The position numbers and the translations under genes were made by a program. A stretch of 64,000 bases of DNA, taken from assembly GCA_910585455.1 (NCBI GenBank), contig CAJUEL010000013.1, forward strand, positions 1 through 64,000, written 5' to 3'. Below, piece after piece: positions 33,961-43,989 of the stretch (its first letter is position 1; every line of letters begins with the position of its first letter). Source of the DNA: an uncultured Eisenbergiella sp. Lineage in GTDB: Bacteria; Bacillota; Clostridia; Lachnospirales; Lachnospiraceae. The notes beneath the pieces are model-generated. The model saw only the letters and a program-made list of their open reading frames with translations. It was not told the DNA's origin and made no database searches.

Positions 33961-35967
33961 ATGAGATTGGGGTTTGAACAGGCGGTGTGCAGGGATGCGC
34001 AGATTCTGGAAGCCAGCGAAAACGGCTGCACGGTGCTGCTTGGCGCGGCGGGAGGCGGCATCAGTCTTCCGCAGGTTGGGCAGGAAACGGGAAGGTATAT
34101 CACCGGCACGGTGGAGGTGCTGGAGGAGCATTCCGTGGCGATGATGTTTCGGTGCTTTTTGCCGGGACAAAACAAGGAACAGATTTTTATGCGATTTGGG
34201 CTTTTGCCCCGGTTTGCCACGAGGATTTGTCTGGACCTGGATTTGCTGGACAACCGGACGATTTATACGAACCGCACGCCGGGAACCTTAAAGCTGGTGG
34301 TGCACGGACACCGTGTGCAGCGGGAGGATGTGGAGCGGTTTGAGCTCGGTATGGAGGAGACCTTCCATGACGTAAAGGTGCGCTTTTCGGATTTTGAAAT
34401 CACGGACAGGAAGCCGGAGGATTTTCCGATTCCGGATAAAAAGCTGGTGGATGAGTTTGGACAGTGGAAGGAAAAGGAATGGGAGGGAAAAATTCATTCC
34501 CTTGAGGAATTAACAAAGGCATGTAAGGCGCAGGAAAAGGAGGCGGCATACCCCTTTGCCGAATGGAACGAGTGGGGCGGGGATAAAAACAGGAAGCTCA
34601 AGGAGGGAACCGGCTATTTTTCCACGGTAAAAACGCCAGACGGCAGATGGCATCTGACGGATCCGGATGGCTGCGACTATTTTTCACTGGGGCCCTGCGG
34701 CACCCATCCGGGGGAGTGGGGAAGAATTGACAGCTTTGAGAAATGCTGCGATTTCCTGCCGGAGAGCGATCCGGCATATGCGGAATTTTTCCAGGAAAGG
34801 AGCGGACGGCGGACCGCTTACATGCCCATGGATTCCTTTAAAATGGCGAACTTTTCGGGCATGAATTTAAAGCGCGTATATGGGGATGCGTGGAAGGAAA
34901 AGTGGGAGGAGCTTTCCATGAGCATTCTGATGAATCACGGGATCAATTCCCAGGGGAATTTTCCGGGCATCCGTGTGAATCAGGGGAAGCCTACGCTGCC
35001 CTATGTGCGGGAGCTGATGGGATTTCCGATGACACAGACGCTGATTTTCCGGGATTTTCCGGACGTTTTATCCGCCGAATATCAGGAAAATGCCGAGCGC
35101 TATGCGCAGGGGCTTGCAGAATGGAAAGAGGACCCTTATCTGATCGGATACTTTCTGCGCAACGAACCGGAGTTTAATTTTGTGGAAAATCTGGCGATCG
35201 CCGACGAGGTGCTGCGCAACCCGGCCCAAAGCTGCTGCCGTCAGGGATTGATCGACTTTTTGCAGAAAAAATATGAAACCATCGACCGGTTAAACAGCGT
35301 CTGGGGGACGGAATTTGCAGGCTTTGACGCGTTTCTGGAGCCGATTGCGGACTGCTCCTTGCGATATCCCGGCTCTCAAAAGGATATCCGGGAATATTCG
35401 ATGTTTTTGATCCGGGAGTACATTCGGGTGCCCGCCCAGGCCTGCCGCAGGGTGGACCCCAATCATCTGAACCTGGGACTGCGCTGGTCGAAGGCGTATA
35501 ATGTGGACATGATGCAGGGATGGGAATATTTTGATGTCTTTTCCATCAACTGTTATGATTTTGACCCGACAAAGGATATGGATTTTGTGAAAAACGCGGG
35601 TGTGGATTTGCCCATTTTGCTGGGGGAATATCACTGCGGCGCTCTGGACCGGGGACTGACCGCAACCGGCTTAAAGGGCGTGGAAGACCAGAAGGAGCGG
35701 GGCGTCATGTGGCGTCACTTTGTGGAGAAGGTCGCTGCCCATCCTTACGGGGTTGCCGCGCACTGGTTCCAGTACAATGACCAGTTCTGTCTGGGCAGGA
35801 TGGACGGGGAGAACTATCAGATCGGCATGGTGGATGTGTGCATGCAGCCCTATCCGGAGCTGATGGAGGCGGTGTACGCGACCTCGAAGGTGCTCTATCA
35901 GGTGAAAAACGGGGAAAAGGAAGCCTTTGGGCAAAAGCCGAAAGCCATTCCCATGATCGGATATTGA
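33961..35967 (+). CDS. Clan GH-A glycoside hydrolase, family not recognised (agarase/GH42-like)
   Basis: A 668-residue cytoplasmic protein. The first 200 residues form a beta-rich domain; a TIM barrel follows from about 215. YFLRNEPEF near 395-403 has the Asn-Glu acid/base pair of clan GH-A, and ILLGEYHCGA near 552-561 has the probable nucleophile Glu at the end of beta-strand 7. YFSTVKTPDGRWHLTDPDG and FSLGPCGTHPG resemble segments of agarase-type (GH50/GH86) and GH42 enzymes, but I cannot assign a family. ATG at 33961 follows GAAGGAGAGCAGGGT. It sits with permuted GH3 and GH43-type genes, suggesting use of plant or host glycans. Confidence 0.72.
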   Translation: MRLGFEQAVCRDAQILEASENGCTVLLGAAGGGISLPQVGQETGRYITGTVEVLEEHSVAMMFRCFLPGQNKEQIFMRFGLLPRFATRICLDLDLLDNRTIYTNRTPGTLKLVVHGHRVQREDVERFELGMEETFHDVKVRFSDFEITDRKPEDFPIPDKKLVDEFGQWKEKEWEGKIHSLEELTKACKAQEKEAAYPFAEWNEWGGDKNRKLKEGTGYFSTVKTPDGRWHLTDPDGCDYFSLGPCGTHPGEWGRIDSFEKCCDFLPESDPAYAEFFQERSGRRTAYMPMDSFKMANFSGMNLKRVYGDAWKEKWEELSMSILMNHGINSQGNFPGIRVNQGKPTLPYVRELMGFPMTQTLIFRDFPDVLSAEYQENAERYAQGLAEWKEDPYLIGYFLRNEPEFNFVENLAIADEVLRNPAQSCCRQGLIDFLQKKYETIDRLNSVWGTEFAGFDAFLEPIADCSLRYPGSQKDIREYSMFLIREYIRVPAQACRRVDPNHLNLGLRWSKAYNVDMMQGWEYFDVFSINCYDFDPTKDMDFVKNAGVDLPILLGEYHCGALDRGLTATGLKGVEDQKERGVMWRHFVEKVAAHPYGVAAHWFQYNDQFCLGRMDGENYQIGMVDVCMQPYPELMEAVYATSKVLYQVKNGEKEAFGQKPKAIPMIGY

Positions 35968-35985
35968 AAAAATAAAGGCGTCATA

Positions 35986-36019
35986 TTGAGGTTTTACAGG
36001 GAATCGGTTATGCTATAGT
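35986..36019 (+). promoter_or_regulatory. Promoter of the M3 oligopeptidase gene
   Basis: TTGAGG (35986-35991) with TATGCT 17 bases on (36009-36014), or an extended -10 TGCTATAGT (36011-36019). One of these two overlapping arrangements is likely used. Confidence 0.5.
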
Positions 36020-36083
36020 AAACGACAAAAAACCTGTCGTTTCCTAATAAAAAAGCGCTGCGGCCGGGCGATGCCCGGCTGCA
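36020..36083 (+). other. Two hairpins in the leader of the oligopeptidase gene
   Basis: AAACGACA-AAAAACC-TGTCGTTT (36020-36042) shares the AAACGAC arm of the repeats at 10589 and 45781. A second stem GCGGCCGGGC-GAT-GCCCGGCTGC follows at 36059-36081. No open reading frame is present in the leader. Confidence 0.55.
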
Positions 36084-36111
36084 GGAGTGAAACGAAAAGG
36101 AGAGAAATGCC

Positions 36112-37785
36112 ATGAAATTCAAGGACATGCCCTATGAACGGGTCAATTATGAAAAGATGCAGGAGGCAATGGAGCGCCTCACAAGAGAAGCGAAGGAAGC
36201 GCCGGATGCCGAAGCGCTCTGGAAAAACCATCAGGAGTTTTATCAGGTGCTTTCCGATGCGCAGGATATGCTGACGATCGCGCATATCCGGTATGACGGC
36301 GATACGACGGACGAATTTTACAGCGCAGAGCAGGATTATTATGACGAGATGAAGCCGAAGCTTTCCAATCTGTATAATAATTATGACCGTGCTTTTTTTG
36401 AGTCCCCTTTCCGGAAGGAAATGGAGGAAAAGATCGGGAAGGTAGCGTTTGCCTCCATGGAAAACGGCTTAAAGAGCATGCATGAGAGCATCATCGGTTT
36501 AAAGCAGGAGGAGAATGCGTTAAAGACCCGTTACAATAAGCTGATTGCCACGGCCCAGATTCCCTTTGACGGGCAGGTGCTGAACCTTTCTCTGATGCGT
36601 CCCTATCTGACCCATGTGGACAGAAATATCAGACGGGAAGCCTGGAAGGCCTACTCTGCCTATTTTGTGTCGGTGGAGGAGGAGCTGGATGAAATTTATG
36701 ATAAGCTGGTGAAAAACCGCACCGCGCAGGCGAAGATGCTGGGCTATGAGAACTTCGTTGAGCTGGGCTATTACCGCATGAACCGTCACAGCTATGACAA
36801 AAAGGATGTGGAAAATTTCCGCAGGCAGGTGAAGGAGGTTTTTGTGCCCTTCGCGGAGCGGGTACATGACAGACGGCGGAAACGCCTGGGGCTGGATAAG
36901 CTTTCCTACATAGACAATGAGGTGTACTTCTTAAACGGCAATCCTGCGCCCATCGGCAGCCCGGAGGAGATCTTAAAGACCGGACAGGAGATGTACAGGG
37001 AGCTTTCTGCAGAGACGAAGGAGTTCTTTGATTTCATGATGGAAAACGAGCTGCTGGACGTGTTCGGGCGCAAGACCAAGAAGCAGGGCGGCTATATGAC
37101 CTTTATCCACAAATACGGCGCGCCTTTCATTTTTGCGAATTTCAACGGAACCTCCGGGGACGTGGATGTGGTCACCCATGAATGCGGTCATGCCTTCCAG
37201 GGCTTCGTGTCTGGAAAGGATCCGGTGCTGGAGCACAACGATATCACGATGGAGACGGCGGAGATCCACTCCATGTCCATGGAATTTTTCACCGATCCCT
37301 GGATGGAGAAGTTTTTCGGAGAGCGCTATGAGGAATTTCTGGTGATGCAGCTGGAGGACGCGATCCGGTTCGTGCCCTACGGGACGATGGTGGATGAATT
37401 CCAGCATATCGTCTATGAAAATCCTGACCTTACGCCTGCCGAAAGAAAGCGGGCATGGCATGATCTGGAGCAGGTGTATATGCCCCATCTGGACTATGAG
37501 GAGGATCCCTTCTTTGGAAAGGGCGGTTACTGGCAGAGGCAGCAGCATATTTATAACAGTCCCTTCTATTATATAGATTATGTGCTGGCACAGACCTGCG
37601 CGTTCCAATATAAAGCCTGGATGGATGAGGATTATCAGGGGGCATGGGACAGTTATTTGAAGCTTTGCCGGCTGTCCGCGAAGGATTTTTATGCGGATAT
37701 GCTCAAAAAGGTCGGCCTGAAGGTGCCCTTTGAAGACGGATATTTTGAAGAACTGGTCAAAAAGCTGGAAGAAAAATTGGGATAA
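36112..37785 (+). CDS. M3-family oligoendopeptidase (PepF-like)
   Basis: A 557-residue cytoplasmic zinc metallopeptidase that degrades short peptides. The zinc motif is VTHECGHAFQGF near 354-365, with the third ligand in NDITMETAEIHSMSMEF. The C-terminal signature YIDYVLAQTCAFQYK with conserved Tyr residues is typical of the family. GAAAAGGAGAG precedes the ATG at 36112. It lies immediately upstream of an oligopeptide ABC transporter with its own promoter, so imported peptides may be its substrates. Confidence 0.92.
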   Translation: MKFKDMPYERVNYEKMQEAMERLTREAKEAPDAEALWKNHQEFYQVLSDAQDMLTIAHIRYDGDTTDEFYSAEQDYYDEMKPKLSNLYNNYDRAFFESPFRKEMEEKIGKVAFASMENGLKSMHESIIGLKQEENALKTRYNKLIATAQIPFDGQVLNLSLMRPYLTHVDRNIRREAWKAYSAYFVSVEEELDEIYDKLVKNRTAQAKMLGYENFVELGYYRMNRHSYDKKDVENFRRQVKEVFVPFAERVHDRRRKRLGLDKLSYIDNEVYFLNGNPAPIGSPEEILKTGQEMYRELSAETKEFFDFMMENELLDVFGRKTKKQGGYMTFIHKYGAPFIFANFNGTSGDVDVVTHECGHAFQGFVSGKDPVLEHNDITMETAEIHSMSMEFFTDPWMEKFFGERYEEFLVMQLEDAIRFVPYGTMVDEFQHIVYENPDLTPAERKRAWHDLEQVYMPHLDYEEDPFFGKGGYWQRQQHIYNSPFYYIDYVLAQTCAFQYKAWMDEDYQGAWDSYLKLCRLSAKDFYADMLKKVGLKVPFEDGYFEELVKKLEEKLG

Positions 37786-37854
37786 ATCCCGTATTTTGGG
37801 GGCTTTGAGGCATCTTATCTGCTAAAATAAATGTAAATTTGTACAAAATATTGT

Positions 37855-37901
37855 CAGCTCTCCTCAATTTTTAAACAAACAATGAACAAAAAAGAGAGCT
37901 G
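37855..37901 (+). other. Inverted repeat upstream of oppA
   Basis: CAGCTCTC (37855-37862) and GAGAGCTG (37894-37901) are separated by 31 AT-rich bases. Possible stem-loop or operator ahead of oppA; a weak promoter TTTACT/GATAAA lies shortly after, and a stem ATGCCA/TGGCAT is at about 37985-38003 in the leader. Confidence 0.4.
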
Positions 37902-38037
37902 GCGATAATTACATATTTACTTTAATGAGAAAAAGTGATAAAATGCTAAAAGGTTTAGAGGTTCCTTTTGGAATGAAAAACCGTATGCCAGACAGCCATG
38001 GCATAGTATCTATAATATAGAAAGGAAGGAGATTATT

Positions 38038-39990
38038 ATGAAAATGAAAAAAGTATTGTCAGCATTGCTCACAGTGGCGATGGTGGCAAGCCTGTCCGCC
38101 TGTGGCAATCAGGAACAGGTGACAAACAATGAGTCCGCTGCTCCGGCACAGACAGAAGCTCCTGCGGACAATGCACCCGCGGACGAAGACGCAGACGCTG
38201 CTCCGGCAGAATCTGAGGCGGCGGATGCTTCCGCAGCAAAGCCTACTGAGCCCACAGGTCAGCTGATCATCGGCTCCACAACGGACCTGGAGAACGAGTT
38301 TTATGATACCGCGTTTGAGAACACGGCATTCAACTACAAGATGTATAGCCTGATCCATGGCGGCAGCACCATTATCTATTCCAAGGAAGGCAAATTTGAG
38401 GTAGATAATACGATCGTAAAGAATATGGAAGCTACCGATAACGAGGATGGAACCAAGACCTATACCACCACCTTAAATGACGGTCTGGTATGGTCCGACG
38501 GTTCTCCGATCACAGCAAAGGATTATGTGTTTGAATTGCTGCTGGAGTCCAGCCCGGAGATGATGGGCGTGGATGGCTATCCCTGCAACGGTTATACATA
38601 CCTGGTTGGCTGGGATGAGTTCAGCGGCGGTGAGACCAAGAATTTTGCCGGTGTTCATCTGATTGACGATATGACCTTCTCCGTGACCGTGAAGGCGGAG
38701 GAGCTTCCTTATCACTATGACATCTCTTATGCGGGATCCATGCCCAGACCGATGGCAGTGATCGCACCCGATTGTGACGTTGAGGATGCGGAAGAGGGCG
38801 CTACCATTACCGGCGACTTCTCCACAGAGCTTCTGATGAAGACCATCAACGATCCCGATACCGGATATCGTTACAATCCGCAGGTTGTATGCGGTCCTTA
38901 CCTGTTGAAGGAGTATGACACCGCAAGCGGACAGGGTACCTTCGAGGTGAACCCTCTCTATGCTGGCGATTACCGCGGACATAAGCCCATGATCAAGACC
39001 CTCATCTTAAAGACCGTTAAGGATGAGACACAGATGAACGAGCTGGAAGCCGGCACAGTTGATCTGCTGTTCGATATCTCCGGCGGCACAAGTATTGAGA
39101 ACGGTCTGGATCTGGTGGACGCAGGTCTTGTGAACAAGAGCACCCATTTCCGTAACGGTTATGGTAAGATTTGCTTTGACTGCTCTCAGTTCCCCACAGA
39201 TTCCGTGAACGTCCGTCAGGCGATCGCGCTCTGCCTTGACCGTAACGAGTTTGCAAGACAGTATTCCGGCGGTTATGCTACCATCGTGCATGCGGCATAC
39301 GGCATGGCGCAGTGGGAGTATCAGGAATCCAGAGACTGGATCGATGAGACGCTGGATACCTATGAGAAGGATCTGGAACGCGCGAAGCAGCTGCTGATCG
39401 ACGACGGCTGGACGCTGAACAAGGACGGCGCTGACTATCAGGACGGCGACGGCCTGCGCTATAAGGAAGTGGACGGCGAATTAAAGCCTCTGAACATCGA
39501 ATGGTGTAACACCGAAGGCAACCCGGTATCCGAGCTGCTTGCTACCATGCTTCCTGAGGCTATGAAGGAAGTTGGTATGGAACTGCTGTCCACGACAACA
39601 GATTTCCCGACTCTGTCTACCGCGATGAGCCATGACGGCGAGAAGATTTACAACATGTACACCCTGGGAACCGGATTTGCTACGGCACATTCTCCCTGGT
39701 ATTACTACAGCTCTGACGAGACATGGATGACCGCTGGCTACAACTCCAACTGGATCAAGGACAGCGAACTGGAATCCACTTCCGCCGCGTTAAAGAACAT
39801 TCCTTACGAGGAACAGGAGACATGGCTGGAGGCATGGAGAACCTTCATCAAGGCGTGGAACGAGAAGCTTCCCGATATCCCGCTGTACTCTGATGAGTAT
39901 CATGATTTCTTCAATGTGAAGCTGCATGACTGGGATACCTCTTCTATCTGGGATTGGTCTTCCGCAGTGATCGACGCGTGGGTGGAGTAA
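38038..39990 (+). CDS. oppA: Oligopeptide ABC transporter substrate-binding lipoprotein
   Basis: A 650-residue family 5 extracellular solute-binding protein. The signal peptide ends with lipobox SLSACG (Cys22), followed by an acidic Ala/Glu/Asp-rich linker (about 25-72) that spaces the binding domain from the membrane. YTTTLNDGLVWSDGSPITAKDYVF is the SBP_bac_5 signature, here with DG(L/K)xWSDG. Start at 38038 follows AAAGGAAGGAG. Codon use is biased as in highly expressed genes. It heads the operon oppA-B-C-D-F, with a terminator-like hairpin between oppA and oppB that would make oppA mRNA more abundant. Ligand probably peptides; the OppC partner is atypical. Confidence 0.9.
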   Translation: MKMKKVLSALLTVAMVASLSACGNQEQVTNNESAAPAQTEAPADNAPADEDADAAPAESEAADASAAKPTEPTGQLIIGSTTDLENEFYDTAFENTAFNYKMYSLIHGGSTIIYSKEGKFEVDNTIVKNMEATDNEDGTKTYTTTLNDGLVWSDGSPITAKDYVFELLLESSPEMMGVDGYPCNGYTYLVGWDEFSGGETKNFAGVHLIDDMTFSVTVKAEELPYHYDISYAGSMPRPMAVIAPDCDVEDAEEGATITGDFSTELLMKTINDPDTGYRYNPQVVCGPYLLKEYDTASGQGTFEVNPLYAGDYRGHKPMIKTLILKTVKDETQMNELEAGTVDLLFDISGGTSIENGLDLVDAGLVNKSTHFRNGYGKICFDCSQFPTDSVNVRQAIALCLDRNEFARQYSGGYATIVHAAYGMAQWEYQESRDWIDETLDTYEKDLERAKQLLIDDGWTLNKDGADYQDGDGLRYKEVDGELKPLNIEWCNTEGNPVSELLATMLPEAMKEVGMELLSTTTDFPTLSTAMSHDGEKIYNMYTLGTGFATAHSPWYYYSSDETWMTAGYNSNWIKDSELESTSAALKNIPYEEQETWLEAWRTFIKAWNEKLPDIPLYSDEYHDFFNVKLHDWDTSSIWDWSSAVIDAWVE

Positions 39991-40012
39991 TCTTTCGCGA
40001 CAGGCGTTGAAG

Positions 40013-40038
40013 CGAGGGCATATCGAGCATATGCCCTC
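40013..40038 (+). other. Hairpin after oppA
   Basis: GAGGGCATAT-CGAGC-ATATGCCCTC forms a perfect 10-bp stem 22 bases after the oppA stop; likely a 3'-end stabiliser together with the terminator that follows. Confidence 0.6.
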
Positions 40039-40065
40039 ACGAAAAAGGTTTTGTAATAGAGAGCA

Positions 40066-40112
40066 GGGAGTGCCAAAGGTGGCTGAATTCCTTATGGCGC
40101 TCCCTCTTTTTA
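40066..40112 (+). terminator. Internal (leaky) terminator between oppA and oppB
   Basis: GGGAGTGCCA and TGGCGCTCCC form a 10-bp stem with a single mismatch, followed by TCTTTTTAA. Partial read-through would give more binding protein than permease, a common layout in SBP-first operons. Confidence 0.75.
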
Positions 40113-40167
40113 AGAAGGGGAAGTAAGACTTCCTTTTCTACGAAGGAGACAGGAGGTCTGGAGGCTT

Positions 40168-41157
40168 ATGGGTAAAGGTCGTTATCTGATTAAAAGATTG
40201 ATCTATATCGTATTCGTATTCTTTATTATTTCAATTTTGATGTTTTTTATCTACAAGGCAACACCCGGCGATCCGGTCAGGATGATGATCGGCGATACGG
40301 GTAATATCGAGCCGGAACGTTACCAAACCATGTATGATCAGTATGCGGAGCTGCTGGGCGTCAACAAGCCGCTGCCGGTACAGTACATAAGATGGATCAC
40401 CAATATGCTCACAGGTGATTTCGGGTATTCCACCCAGTATAAGAGACAGGTCAGCCAGATCATCGGCGTGCCTATGAGGAATTCGATTATATTGAATCTG
40501 TTTTCCATGGTGGTGGTGTTCATGATTTCCGTTCCGCTGGGAATCGCGACTGCAGTGAAGAAGAACTCTATTTTCGATAAAGCGGTGCAGGTTATTACGA
40601 TTGTTGGATACAGCATACCGGGCTTTGTCATAGCGCTTTTGGCGATTTTTGTATTTGCCATCAAGCTCAAATGGTTCCCGATCAGCGGCATGAGGACCGC
40701 CGGTCTGGAGGTGAGCGGCATGCAGGAAGTCGCAGATATCGCGAAGCATATGGTTCTGCCGGTATTGGTTATGTCCGTCGGAGGTCTGGGTTCCATCACC
40801 AGATATGTGCGCGCCTCCATGATTGACGCGCTCCGCATGGACTATATAAAGACGGCCCGGGCAAAGGGTCTTAAGGAAAAGGTTGTCATCTACGTGCATG
40901 CCTTCCGCAACGCGCTGATTCCGGTTGTGACGGTCACGACCTGGTGGATCATCGGCCTGTTTGGCGGTTCTGTTGTCATCGAGTCCATTTTCGGATGGAA
41001 GGGGCTGGGGCTCATGCTGTTAAATGGACTGATGCAGAGGGACTTCTCCGTGGTGCTGACCATGCAGATGTTCTACGTTGTGCTGTCCCTGACGGGCAAT
41101 GTGCTGATGGATATCGCATATACACTCGTGGATCCCAGAGTCAGGCTGGATAATTAG
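40168..41157 (+). CDS. oppB: Oligopeptide ABC transporter permease OppB
   Basis: A 329-residue permease with six predicted membrane segments. N-terminal LIKRLIYIVFVFFIISILMF, the conserved ATPGDPVR, and the EAA loop DALRMDYIKTARAKGLKEKV, which contacts the ATPases. GGAGACAGGAGG precedes the ATG at 40168. oppC follows after 13 bases. Confidence 0.93.
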   Translation: MGKGRYLIKRLIYIVFVFFIISILMFFIYKATPGDPVRMMIGDTGNIEPERYQTMYDQYAELLGVNKPLPVQYIRWITNMLTGDFGYSTQYKRQVSQIIGVPMRNSIILNLFSMVVVFMISVPLGIATAVKKNSIFDKAVQVITIVGYSIPGFVIALLAIFVFAIKLKWFPISGMRTAGLEVSGMQEVADIAKHMVLPVLVMSVGGLGSITRYVRASMIDALRMDYIKTARAKGLKEKVVIYVHAFRNALIPVVTVTTWWIIGLFGGSVVIESIFGWKGLGLMLLNGLMQRDFSVVLTMQMFYVVLSLTGNVLMDIAYTLVDPRVRLDN

Positions 41158-41170
41158 GAGGGAGCATACA

Positions 41171-42985
41171 ATGGCGGACAACAAGAAAAAGAAAAGAAAA
41201 AAATCCACCATGGAAGCGGCTACGCAGAAAATGCTGGTGGGAGGAAATGTCAATATTCAGGAAGAAGAGGAAATGGTCACTCCTTTTCAGATGATGGTGC
41301 AGAACTTCGTGGAGAACAAGGTGGCGATGACGGGAATGATCCTGTTTTTCATCATTTTGCTGTGCTGTATCATTTTACCTTTCTTTTTCCCGATTGACAG
41401 ATATTATCAGGATGTGACCCAGGCGAATGTGGCGCCGGGCTTCGGCATGATGACGCCCCCGAAGGCGCTGGCGGGGAACGCAATGGATATTTCCGTCGGC
41501 AGCACCTATTCCGTGGGCATTGATAAAAACGGTAACGTATACGAATGGGGAACCTTTCCCAATGCGAAGCTAAAGAAGCTTCCGCCTTCCAGCGAGATGG
41601 GGAAGCTGGTGCAGGTTTCTGCAGGTCTGGATCATATCGTGGCGCTCAATGAGGAAGGCACTGTGCTGACCTGGGGCAATGACAGAATGGGCCTTGCATC
41701 CATTCCCATGGATTTGCGCATGGGGGATAAAGTTACACAGATTTATGCGGGTTATCAGGTATCCTTCGCTCTGACAGACCGGGGCAGGCTGTATAACTGG
41801 GGAAATGAATACCTGCTGGATGTGCGTATCCCGAAGGAAGTGCAGGGGCATATCGAGGAGTTTGCGGCGAACACCAATATCGTGCTGGTGCGGACCGATG
41901 AGGGAAGAATTGTGCCTTTGACACAGAAAACTTCCGCTTATACCCAGATTCCGGAAGAAATCCAGGGACATGTGGTGGATATCGCGCTGACTGACGAAAG
42001 CGCGGCGGCGATCACTGACGACGGACAGATCCATGTCTGGGGCAACAATGTGAAGAAGACGCTGGATATACCGGAGGAGCTGACCGGAAGGGCGGCATCC
42101 ATCGAAGGCGGACGTTATCATTATACCGCGCTGATGGAGGACGGCAGCGTCGTGTCCTGGGGAGATACCACCTTCCAGCAGGGCAGTGTGCCGAATATTT
42201 CCGAAAAGGTGACGAAGATTGAAGCGGGCTATTACGGAAGCTATGCGATTGCGGAGAGCGGCAAGGTTTACAGCTGGGGCTTAAAGGGCTATCTGATGGG
42301 AACGGACGCTTTCGGCAGGGATATTTTCCGCAGGCTGTTGAAGGGCGGACGTATGACCATGACGGTGGGCGCCATCGCGGTCATCATTTCCACGATCATC
42401 GGCGTCATCGTGGGCGGCGTTTCCGGCTATAAGGGCGGTAAGGTCGATAATCTGATGATGCGTTTTGCGGAGATCGTTTCCTCCATGCCGTTTTTGCCCT
42501 TTGCGATCATCCTGTCGGCGATCGTGGGGAACCGGGTATCGGAGACGCAGAGAATCATCATGATCATGGTCATTCTGGGATTTTTATCCTGGCCGGGCAT
42601 TGCCAGGCTGGTCAGGGGCAGCGTGCTGGCGGAGCGGGAACAGGAATTCGTCACGGCTGCGAAGGCGCTGGGGGTAAGAGAGTGGGGGATCATCTTCCGC
42701 CATATCATCCCGAACGTGCTCACGGTTATCGTTGTGAACGCCACGCTGGATTTCGCGACCTGTATGCTGACGGAGTCTTCCCTGTCCTTCATCGGATTCG
42801 GCGTGCAGGAGCCGAACGCAACCTGGGGTAACATGCTGAACGGGGCGAGGGATTCGAAGGTCATCGAGGATTTCTGGTGGCGCTGGGTATTTCCCGCGGT
42901 CAGCCTTGCGATCTGCACGATCAGCATCAACTGTGTCGGGGACGGGCTGCAGGATGCCATTGATCCCAAATCCAAGGAAAGGTAG
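41171..42985 (+). CDS. oppC: Oligopeptide ABC transporter permease OppC with inserted RCC1-like seven-bladed propeller
   Basis: At 604 residues it is about twice the usual OppC length (about 300). Residues 1-50 are a Lys-rich cytoplasmic tail; TM1 is about 53-74. The canonical motif GTDAFGRDIFRRLL reappears at 377-390, followed by five membrane segments and the EAA loop REQEFVTAAKALGVREWGII. Between them (about 100-372) lie seven repeats of 35-50 residues whose ends read VYEWG, VLTWG, LYNWG, (degenerate IVPL), IHVWG, VVSWG and VYSWG, each after a hydrophobic SVGIDKNG-like strand: an RCC1-type propeller. By topology it is extracytoplasmic. The frame is intact, start AGGAGGG at 41157-41163. A receptor or gating role is inference. 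Confidence 0.93.
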   Translation: MADNKKKKRKKSTMEAATQKMLVGGNVNIQEEEEMVTPFQMMVQNFVENKVAMTGMILFFIILLCCIILPFFFPIDRYYQDVTQANVAPGFGMMTPPKALAGNAMDISVGSTYSVGIDKNGNVYEWGTFPNAKLKKLPPSSEMGKLVQVSAGLDHIVALNEEGTVLTWGNDRMGLASIPMDLRMGDKVTQIYAGYQVSFALTDRGRLYNWGNEYLLDVRIPKEVQGHIEEFAANTNIVLVRTDEGRIVPLTQKTSAYTQIPEEIQGHVVDIALTDESAAAITDDGQIHVWGNNVKKTLDIPEELTGRAASIEGGRYHYTALMEDGSVVSWGDTTFQQGSVPNISEKVTKIEAGYYGSYAIAESGKVYSWGLKGYLMGTDAFGRDIFRRLLKGGRMTMTVGAIAVIISTIIGVIVGGVSGYKGGKVDNLMMRFAEIVSSMPFLPFAIILSAIVGNRVSETQRIIMIMVILGFLSWPGIARLVRGSVLAEREQEFVTAAKALGVREWGIIFRHIIPNVLTVIVVNATLDFATCMLTESSLSFIGFGVQEPNATWGNMLNGARDSKVIEDFWWRWVFPAVSLAICTISINCVGDGLQDAIDPKSKER

Positions 42986-42993
42986 GCTGCGGT

Positions 42994-43972
<979 letters not shown>

Positions 43973-43989
<17 letters not shown>

